Shown: positions 58,253 to 64,000 of the stretch, piece by piece
How positions within the stretch are numbered: position 1 is the stretch's first letter
Layout: every line of letters begins with the position of its first letter
DNA from: Wolbachia pipientis
GTDB lineage: Bacteria; Pseudomonadota; Alphaproteobacteria; Rickettsiales; Anaplasmataceae
Reading direction: 5' to 3'
DNA: 64,000 nt
NCBI RefSeq assembly: GCF_030373985.1
Contig: NZ_JAUCRB010000005.1
Coordinates: 1-64,000, forward strand
Position numbers and translations under genes: made by a program
The notes under the pieces: model-generated
What the model saw: the letters and a program-made list of their open reading frames with translations, nothing else
Told to the model about the DNA's origin: nothing
Databases searched by the model: none

Positions 58253-58774
58253 TTGACGTTGATGAAGGTAAGGCACAGCAGGCGTTCATATGACCCAGAT
58301 AAAGTAGTACATCAGGAAGAGATAAATATGCTAATAGAAGATGCACGGTTATCTCCCTCATGTTTTGGTGATGAACCTTGGAGATATATAATATGTAATA
58401 AACAAAGTAACCAAAATTCATTGAAAGATTTGCTGAGTTGCCTTACTGAACCAAATCAAAATTGGATAAAAAATGCACAAGTATTAATTATATCATTAAG
58501 TTCCAAAAATTTCCGCAAGCCGGATAAAGGAAAAAATTTTTGGGCTAAGCACGATACTGGTGCAGCAAATTACGCACTTATACTGCTGGCTGCTTCTATG
58601 AACTTAACGGCACATCAGATGAGTGGTTTTGATAGGAATAAAATAGAGGAAAAATTCAACATACCTGGTGATTTTAATATAATGTCAGTGATGGCAGTTG
58701 TTTACGCAGAAGAAGTCACTGAAATCAAGAAAAAAGCGAGAAGGCCAATAAAGGAAATATTCTTTTATGACTAG
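58253..58774 (+). CDS. Nitroreductase family protein
   Basis: FMN-dependent NAD(P)H nitroreductase-like protein of 173 residues. The N-terminal MKVRHSRRSYDPDKVV (R-x-S-x-R-x-x, FMN phosphate site) and SPSCFGDEPWRYII are conserved, as is TGAANYALILLAASMNLTAHQM. The start is TTG 58253 or ATG 58262; an in-frame stop lies 9 bases upstream of the TTG. It overlaps dapF by 8 bases, so the two are probably coupled. Substrate unknown. Confidence 0.87.
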   Translation: MTLMKVRHSRRSYDPDKVVHQEEINMLIEDARLSPSCFGDEPWRYIICNKQSNQNSLKDLLSCLTEPNQNWIKNAQVLIISLSSKNFRKPDKGKNFWAKHDTGAANYALILLAASMNLTAHQMSGFDRNKIEEKFNIPGDFNIMSVMAVVYAEEVTEIKKKARRPIKEIFFYD

Positions 58775-59693
58775 TGGCCAAAGTTCTGAAAGTTTTATCA
58801 ACATGCATGGCACTGGTAATAACTTTGTTATCATAGACTCACGTTCAACAAACAACTTAGACTGGAATTATAAAGGAATTGCCGATCAAAACGGTTGCGA
58901 TCAAGTAATAGTTATAACTAACTCCAGTGTAGCCAATTGCTTCATGCACATTTATAATGCTGACGGCAGCGAAGTTGAAATGTGCGGAAATGCAGCACGC
59001 TGCGTTGGATATTTGATAATGTCAGAAAAAAACACTGAGTATGCCACTATTGAACTAATAAACAAGCGCATCTTAGAGTGTTTTAAAGTTGGCGATAAAT
59101 TCATAAAGGTTAATATGGGTAAACCACTGCTTAAGTGGCTTGAAATTCCCTTGTCTACTCAATATAACACTCTTCACCTACCTATAGAAATAGAAATGCT
59201 AAAAGACCCAGTTGCAGTAAATATTGGTAATCCTCACATAGTCTTTTTCGTTGATAATATAAGTGAAATACCGTTGCAAAACTTAGGGCCAAAGTTAGAA
59301 AACCACATATTCTTTCCCAAGAAAGTGAATGTCAGCGTTGCGCAAATTGAAAAATCTGGAGAAATAGCTTTAAGAGTTTGGGAAAGAGGTGCAGGCATTA
59401 CTGCTTCATGCGGTAGTGCAGCCTGTGCAGCACTTGTTGCATCCGTACTTCGTGGATACGTAAATCCCTTGATGTTACTCCAGTACTTGACACCGAAATC
59501 CAGAAAAAAAGAAGAAGAACAGATCCCAGTATCAGCCACTCGGATGACAGGAGAGGGAGATACTCGGATGACAAGGATGAACACCGGGATGGCAGGTGAT
59601 AGTGCAAAAAGTCTAGTGAATTTACCAGGAGGTCAGTTATTGATTGAGTGGCCAGATAACGTATTCATGACCGGTAATATAGGGTTTTTGTGA
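58767..59693 (+). CDS. dapF: Diaminopimelate epimerase DapF (with palindromic-element insert)
   Basis: DapF converts LL- to meso-diaminopimelate for lysine and peptidoglycan. The 308 residues contain the two catalytic cysteines in EMCGNAARC (Cys73) and ASCGSAAC (Cys215). The usual length is about 275. The surplus is a roughly 45-residue block (about 235-279, starting LMLLQYLTPKSRKKEEEQ and including ATRMTGEGDTRMTRMNTG) between the second Cys region and the C-terminal LPGGQLLIEWPDNVFMTG. The block is low-complexity, Arg/Thr/Met-rich, and its DNA consists of palindromic-element sequence. Confidence 0.94.
   Translation: MTSGQSSESFINMHGTGNNFVIIDSRSTNNLDWNYKGIADQNGCDQVIVITNSSVANCFMHIYNADGSEVEMCGNAARCVGYLIMSEKNTEYATIELINKRILECFKVGDKFIKVNMGKPLLKWLEIPLSTQYNTLHLPIEIEMLKDPVAVNIGNPHIVFFVDNISEIPLQNLGPKLENHIFFPKKVNVSVAQIEKSGEIALRVWERGAGITASCGSAACAALVASVLRGYVNPLMLLQYLTPKSRKKEEEQIPVSATRMTGEGDTRMTRMNTGMAGDSAKSLVNLPGGQLLIEWPDNVFMTGNIGFL
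59468..59607 (+). repeat. Palindromic elements (WPE-like) inside dapF
   Basis: The insert holds CTTGATGTTACTCCAGTACTT-GACACCGAAATCCAG, then GATCCCAGTATCAGCCACTCGG-ATGACAGG, ACTCGGATGACAAGG and ACCGGGATGGCAGG. These are several degenerate copies in tandem, and the GATCCCAGTATCA word is also in the 50806-50970 cluster. The frame stays open for about 45 codons, so the element has been accommodated without loss of the C-terminal domain. Confidence 0.7.
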
Positions 59694-59701
59694 TCCTAAT
59701 T

Positions 59702-60586
59702 CTAGGCTAGGCACTGATGCATAACTTCCAACACCTTCTTACCAATCACTGCAGGAGTCTCTGCAATTGAAATACCAGCACTTCTCATAACCTCTAGCTT
59801 TGCACCAGCACTTCCTCCACTGGAAGAGATGATAGCTCCAGCGTGTCCCATTCGTTTTCCTGTAGGCGCCGTTTGACCAGCTACAAATCCAACAACTGGT
59901 TTCTTAGTTTTTTCTGTCTTTATAAAATGTGATACATCCTCTTCCTCGCTTCCACCTATTTCACCAATGACCACAATACCATGAGTATCGTCATCTTTCA
60001 AAAACAGCTCCATACAGTCAACAAAAGTCATACCGTGAACAGGATCTCCTCCAATTCCGATACATGTTGACTGACCAAGACCAACAGCAGTTGTTTGCGC
60101 TACCGCCTCATAAGTTAAAGTTCCAGAACGAGACATAATTCCTATATGCCCGCGCTTGTGAATATGCCCCGGCATAATTCCTATTTTGCATTTCTCAGGT
60201 GTAATAACTCCCGGGCAGTTTGGACCAATTAACCGACTTTTTGAACCAATAAGCGCGTGCTTAACCTTTACCATATCAAGTATGGGAATGCCTTCTGTAA
60301 TACAAACTATCAATTCTATTTTTGCATCTATTGCTTCGAGTATCGCAGTAGCAGCAAACTTAGCAGGCACATATATCACCGTGGCATCTGCATCAGTTTT
60401 TTCTTTAGCTTCTGCTACAGTATTAAAAACTGGTAAATTAAGGTGAGTGCTCCCACCCTTGCCAGGAGTTACACCACCAACCATTTTTGTTCCATAGCTA
60501 ATTGCCTGCTCTGAGTGGAATGTACCCTGTGCACCAGTAAAACCCTGGCATATTAACCTTGTATCTTTGCTTACTAAAACGGACAT
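59702..60586 (-). CDS. sucD: Succinate--CoA ligase alpha subunit
   Basis: SucD with SucC interconverts succinyl-CoA and succinate with substrate-level phosphorylation. The 294 residues contain the CoA-binding Rossmann start [51 protein letters not shown] and GHAGAI (phosphohistidine loop, His in KRMGHAGAI). It overlaps sucC by 13 bases and reads after it on the minus strand. Confidence 0.98.
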   Translation of the reverse strand: MSVLVSKDTRLICQGFTGAQGTFHSEQAISYGTKMVGGVTPGKGGSTHLNLPVFNTVAEAKEKTDADATVIYVPAKFAATAILEAIDAKIELIVCITEGIPILDMVKVKHALIGSKSRLIGPNCPGVITPEKCKIGIMPGHIHKRGHIGIMSRSGTLTYEAVAQTTAVGLGQSTCIGIGGDPVHGMTFVDCMELFLKDDDTHGIVVIGEIGGSEEEDVSHFIKTEKTKKPVVGFVAGQTAPTGKRMGHAGAIISSSGGSAGAKLEVMRSAGISIAETPAVIGKKVLEVMHQCLA

Positions 60587-61749
60587 ACTCTATTTACCTC
60601 TTTTACTATCTTCTGCGCAGCTTCATTAAGCCCATCTGCAGCAATAATATTTAACCCTGACTCTTCCAAGATTCTTTTGCCTTCTTCAAAATTAGTGCCT
60701 GATAATCTAATCACTAGAGGAACTTTTATGCTCATTTCTTTTGCAGCTTCAACAATACCGCTTGCAATAATATCGCAACGCATTATACCGCCAAATATGT
60801 TAACTAAAATTCCTTTTACGTTACTATCAGACAATATAATTTTGAATGCTTTGGTAACAGTCTCCTTACTTGCTCCACCACCAACATCCAAAAAGTTGGC
60901 AGGCTTTGCTCCGTAGTACTTTATTATATCCATTGTTGCCATAGCAAGACCTGCACCGTTCACCATGCAACCAATATTGCCATCCATTTTTATATAACTG
61001 AGCCCATGTTTTGAAGCTTCTATTTCTTCCTTTACTTCTTCATCATAATCACGGAGTTGTACAACCTCCGGATGACGATATAAAGCATTGTCATCAAAGT
61101 TAATTTTTGCATCAAGTGCAACAAAATCTCCAAAATTTGTTTCAACCAGCGGGTTAACCTCTATTTGACTTGCGTCGGTTAAAGTAAATGCATCATATAT
61201 ATTTTTTGCAACATTTGTTATTTTTTCTACCTGTTCTGGACTTAAATTAAAACTGCTGCTTAATTTGCATCTATCAAAACTTGTAAAACCTGCAACATAA
61301 TCAATATCAAATTTTACAATCTTTGCAGGAGAATTTTTTGCAACTTCTTCAATATCCATTCCACCTTCTGAGGAAAATATGAATGCCGGCCTACTGAGCT
61401 TTGGATCAATTACCAGGCTTAAATAATATTCTTTCTTAATGCTTGATCCTTCCTCAATATATACTCTTCTCACTTGCTGCCCATTTGGCCCTGTTTGGTG
61501 AGTAACTAAAGTCATGCCAAGCATAGACTTTACAAATTGCTTAGCTTCTTCGGCTGATTTTGCTAACTTCACGCCACCAGCTTTACCTCTACCACCTGCA
61601 TGTATTTGAGCCTTAACCACAAACATGTCAGATTTTAATAGGTTTACTTGAGCCTCTACTTCTTCTGCAGAAGTAGTAACAAAACCCTTCGGCACTGGGA
61701 CATTAAATTTACGTAAAATCTCCTTTGCTTGATATTCGTGAATATCCAT
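60574..61749 (-). CDS. sucC: Succinate--CoA ligase beta subunit
   Basis: The 391-residue protein has the N-terminal ATP-grasp pattern [64 protein letters not shown] (metal site) and the C-terminal CoA-ligase domain with [16 protein letters not shown] and LVIRLSGTN. It pairs with sucD, which it overlaps, and is the first gene of a TCA unit after the rpsU gap. Confidence 0.98.
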   Translation of the reverse strand: MDIHEYQAKEILRKFNVPVPKGFVTTSAEEVEAQVNLLKSDMFVVKAQIHAGGRGKAGGVKLAKSAEEAKQFVKSMLGMTLVTHQTGPNGQQVRRVYIEEGSSIKKEYYLSLVIDPKLSRPAFIFSSEGGMDIEEVAKNSPAKIVKFDIDYVAGFTSFDRCKLSSSFNLSPEQVEKITNVAKNIYDAFTLTDASQIEVNPLVETNFGDFVALDAKINFDDNALYRHPEVVQLRDYDEEVKEEIEASKHGLSYIKMDGNIGCMVNGAGLAMATMDIIKYYGAKPANFLDVGGGASKETVTKAFKIILSDSNVKGILVNIFGGIMRCDIIASGIVEAAKEMSIKVPLVIRLSGTNFEEGKRILEESGLNIIAADGLNEAAQKIVKEVNRVCPF

Positions 61750-61777
61750 AAAACAACCAACGATAAACTATTAAAAA

Positions 61778-61978
61778 TTACCAGCCATAACGCTGCCTTC
61801 TGCTCTCTTGTTGGCGCCTCTTTTTTTTAGCTTCAGCTTTTTTTTTAGTTCTTTTTTCTGACTTTTTCTCATGATATTGTTTTCTCATTTTTATTCCTCT
61901 TCCTTCTTTCTGAATTGTTTTTTTCAATACTGGAAAAGCTCTATCTACATCACCATAATGAACTGATACTTCAATCAA
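61778..61978 (-). CDS. rpsU: 30S ribosomal protein S21
   Basis: S21 helps the 30S subunit with initiation. The 66 residues begin MIEVSVHYGDVDRAFPVLKK and end in a Lys/Arg-rich tail (KKAEAKKKRRQQESRRQRYGW), as in the family. The start codon is TTG (61978-61976), backed by a full AAGGAGGT Shine-Dalgarno sequence 7 bases before it. A consensus-like promoter lies at 62016-62044. Confidence 0.94.
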   Translation of the reverse strand: MIEVSVHYGDVDRAFPVLKKTIQKEGRGIKMRKQYHEKKSEKRTKKKAEAKKKRRQQESRRQRYGW

Positions 61979-62015
61979 ACGCTATACCTCCTTCGGTAAT
62001 TATCTCAAAAGTTTA

Positions 62016-62044
62016 CTTATAAATTAGAAAATTAACATTGTCAA
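62016..62044 (-). promoter_or_regulatory. Promoter of rpsU
   Basis: Read on the minus strand, TTGACA (62044-62039) and TATAAG (62021-62016) are separated by 17 bases, close to the sigma-70 consensus. The predicted transcript would have a leader of only about 30 bases before the rpsU start. Confidence 0.75.
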
Positions 62045-62181
62045 TTATTTTATAAACTCAAGCATTAAGCTGTAATATGACTAGCACTCCTTAAAAAGCT
62101 CTGCTATTAAAAGCGTTAAAGCCTTTTAACTTGCTGTGCAATAAAGCAATTACACACTGGAATGACAAGAATAGTGCCATA

Positions 62182-62685
62182 TCAATTAAAATTCTCATTG
62201 CTAGCGTTGCTTTTTTGTTGTTGACTTTGCTGCTTATACATAGCTTCGAAATCTATAGGATCTAGCATAAGTGGAGGAAATCCACCACTACTTGTAGCCC
62301 TTGCAATTATTTCTCTCGCAAAAGGGAAAAGAAAAGTAGGCCCACCAATAAATAAAGCTTGCCTTACCTCTTCTGCACTCAGCTCTGCAGGGTTTTCTAT
62401 TGAAAAAATACCACAATATTTCGTTTCACAAATAAAAGCAACACCATCTTTTACGTTCTCATTTTTTACCATCGCTTTAGCTTCTATATGCAAAGTAATC
62501 TCATGGAAAGATTTTTTCTTCTCTCCCTCTTCTTTACCTTCAGTTCCTTCCAATTTCACTGAATTGACATTAACCATTACATTAATACTGGGAGCTTCTT
62601 TTGAAGAAAGGAATGGTGAATTCGGATTTTCAAACGATAGATCCTTAATATATTGACCATGAATTTTCATTTTTTGTTGTGACAC
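62182..62685 (-). CDS. secB: Protein-export chaperone SecB
   Basis: SecB keeps preproteins unfolded and hands them to SecA. The 167 residues carry the family blocks IHGQYIKDLSFENPNSPFL (substrate site), VNSVKLEG, ITLHIEAKAMV, YCGIFSIEN, LFIGGPTFLFPFAREIIARATSSGGFPPLMLDPIDF and a Gln-rich tail. Together with the Tim44-like and dnaQ genes it forms a neighbourhood common in alphaproteobacteria. It is transcribed divergently from the Tim44-like gene. Confidence 0.97.
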   Translation of the reverse strand: MSQQKMKIHGQYIKDLSFENPNSPFLSSKEAPSINVMVNVNSVKLEGTEGKEEGEKKKSFHEITLHIEAKAMVKNENVKDGVAFICETKYCGIFSIENPAELSAEEVRQALFIGGPTFLFPFAREIIARATSSGGFPPLMLDPIDFEAMYKQQSQQQKSNASNENFN

Positions 62686-62858
62686 TTCTGACGTCTCCTT
62701 ATAATTAAGTTGAAGTATTTAATATTTTCTTGTATAATATACCCATTTATAAATGAATAGCAAACCTAACTGTAGATTGACATAGAATAAGCACATTTTC
62801 TTCAATAATTAATAATGTTCAGGTATTTTGTATGTTAAGGCTAAGGAGTTGAGTTAGT

Positions 62859-63512
62859 ATGATAGAACTCGTAATATATGCTTTATTAGCAGCGTTCGTT
62901 TTTTCGCGCTTGTACAATTCCTTAGGAAAGTCAACAAATCTCAACCTCAATAAACTGACTAGCGTACTGAATACAAGCCAAAGTGGAGAAGATGTAGAAA
63001 ACATTGAAGATTACATCGATAGCAACGACAAAAATTCAATAAAAGCTACTTACGAACAAATATTACAAAAAAACAAAGACTTCTCCATTTCTCATTTCAT
63101 GAAAGGTTCAAGTATAGCTTTTGAATTAATAATAAAATATTTCAATCAAGGAAATTTGTCCCAGTTAAAACCTCTCTTGGATAAAGACTTATATAACAAC
63201 TTTGTAGAGAAAATCAAACATCGTAAGGAAGTACATGAATCTATAATTGTTTCTATCATTTCACAAAAGATTTTAGAAATAAAACTAGTAAAAAATGTAG
63301 CACTCATCGCAGTATATTTCCTTTCAGAGCAAATTAACTTTGTTAAGAACGACAAAGGAGACGTTATATCAGGTAGCACATCCACGATCAATAAAGTTGA
63401 GGATGTATGGCAATTCAAAAAAAACGTTACCTCATCAAACCCAAGCTGGTTGCTTATTTCCATAAACTATAAAAAGGCAGACGATGGCAAGAAAAACAGT
63501 AAGCATGACTAG
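62859..63512 (+). CDS. Tim44/TimA-domain inner-membrane protein
   Basis: A 217-residue protein with one N-terminal membrane helix (about residues 2-18), a short linker, and a C-terminal alpha+beta domain (about 60-205: DKNSIKATYEQILQKNKDFSISHFMKGS, IIKYFNQGNLSQLKPLLDKDLYNNF, SWLLISINY), the Tim44-like/TimA layout. In alphaproteobacteria such proteins sit beside secB and dnaQ, as here, and are proposed to act with export. The mitochondrial Tim44 import motor component is a distant relative. Divergent promoter with secB. Confidence 0.82.
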   Translation: MIELVIYALLAAFVFSRLYNSLGKSTNLNLNKLTSVLNTSQSGEDVENIEDYIDSNDKNSIKATYEQILQKNKDFSISHFMKGSSIAFELIIKYFNQGNLSQLKPLLDKDLYNNFVEKIKHRKEVHESIIVSIISQKILEIKLVKNVALIAVYFLSEQINFVKNDKGDVISGSTSTINKVEDVWQFKKNVTSSNPSWLLISINYKKADDGKKNSKHD

Positions 63513-63523
63513 TTTCATTTAAC

Positions 63524-64000
63524 ATGGAAAATAAGCTACGTGAAATAGTACTTGATACTGAAACTACTGGTCTTGATATAGAATCTGGTCATCGAATTAT
63601 TGAAATAGGGTGTGTGGAATTAATTAACCGCATCCCAACAGGCAAAGTATTCCATCAGTATCTTAATCCAGAAAGAGATATACCTTATCACTCATTTAAG
63701 ATTCACGGCATTAGTGAAGGGTTTTTAGAAGATAAACCATTATTTTCAGATGTTGTACTTGAATTTCTGGACTTTATATCTAGCGATATTTTGATAATTC
63801 ACAACGCTGAGTTTGACATTAAGTTTCTTAATATGGAACTGGATAAACTAAATGTTGGGTTAATTTCTTTAGACAGAGTACTAGATACATTGCCACTTGC
63901 GAGAAAAAAGTTTGCAGGGTCACCTGCGTCTTTAAGTGCATTATGCAAACGTTTTGACATATCACTAGAGGATAGAGAATTTCATGGAGCACTAATTGAC
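63524..64000 (+). CDS. dnaQ: DNA polymerase III epsilon subunit (partial)
   Basis: The 3'-5' proofreading exonuclease of the replicase. The start ATG 63524 follows the Tim44-like stop by 11 bases. Exo I is LDTETTG (Asp11, Glu13), Exo II is IHNAEFD, and the His-x4-Asp of Exo III (HGALID) is reached at the last codon before the window ends. The catalytic DEDDh set is therefore present. The C-terminal polymerase-binding tail lies outside. Confidence 0.96.
   Translation, partial: MENKLREIVLDTETTGLDIESGHRIIEIGCVELINRIPTGKVFHQYLNPERDIPYHSFKIHGISEGFLEDKPLFSDVVLEFLDFISSDILIIHNAEFDIKFLNMELDKLNVGLISLDRVLDTLPLARKKFAGSPASLSALCKRFDISLEDREFHGALID

Overview
The window reads as chromosomal DNA of a Wolbachia endosymbiont (Alphaproteobacteria, Rickettsiales, Anaplasmataceae). 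Four things support this. RpoB and RpoC are fused into one 2841-residue polypeptide. The tmRNA gene is the two-piece, circularly permuted alphaproteobacterial type. The DNA is AT-rich, with ankyrin-repeat genes, decayed IS fragments and a decayed phage portal gene typical of Wolbachia. Short palindromic elements are inserted in frame inside conserved genes. I cannot name the strain or supergroup from the sequence alone.

Layout. 1-11.9 kb (+): the end of tuf, tRNA-Trp, then secE-nusG-rplK-rplA-rplJ-rplL-rpoBC, the classical transcription/translation block. 11.9-20.6 kb (-): an RND transporter, then nusA-infB-rbfA-ubiA, preceded in reading order by nothing else. 20.6-33 kb: putA, acnA and an MHS-type MFS transporter (-), then rsmH-ftsL (+) and an ankyrin gene broken by one nonsense codon (-). 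Two full-length copies of a terminal-inverted-repeat element flank this segment in opposite orientation. 33-37.6 kb: rlpA (-), then murC-eno-obgE (+). 38.0-38.8 kb: ssrA (tmRNA) from a consensus promoter, followed at once by sspB, whose product delivers ssrA-tagged proteins to ClpXP. 39.1-40.3 kb: a decaying gene of unknown function. 40.4-44.5 kb (+): yggT-like, ftsK, mraY, rnhB. 44.5-47.5 kb (-): an isolated virB8-like gene, an orphan protein, holB and tsaC. 48.1-50.4 kb (+): yajC-glmS. 50.4-57.2 kb: an accessory graveyard holding repeats, a portal relic, an ankyrin pseudogene, three housekeeping genes and a pseudogene made of 12-residue repeats. 57.2-64 kb: DUF1284-bioY (-), a nitroreductase and dapF (+), sucC-sucD, rpsU and secB (-), then a Tim44-like gene and the start of dnaQ (+).

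Functional picture. rsmH, ftsL, murC, mraY, ftsK, dapF, glmS and rlpA together supply precursor synthesis, lipid II assembly and division functions, as expected for Wolbachia, which keeps lipid II synthesis. putA next to an MHS transporter (proline/betaine-like) fits use of host amino acids as fuel feeding acnA and sucCD of the TCA cycle. SecE, SecB and YajC cover protein export.

Most notable observations: (1) palindromic-element insertions inside rsmH, murC and dapF; (2) a NusG with a duplicated N-terminal domain; (3) a TIR-bounded non-coding element family; (4) the ssrA-sspB pairing; (5) a degenerate protein built from about 12-residue helical repeats; (6) an inverted partial copy of the yajC leader. 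I found no CRISPR array, toxin-antitoxin system or intact mobile element. All function calls rest on reading motifs by eye, without database searches.
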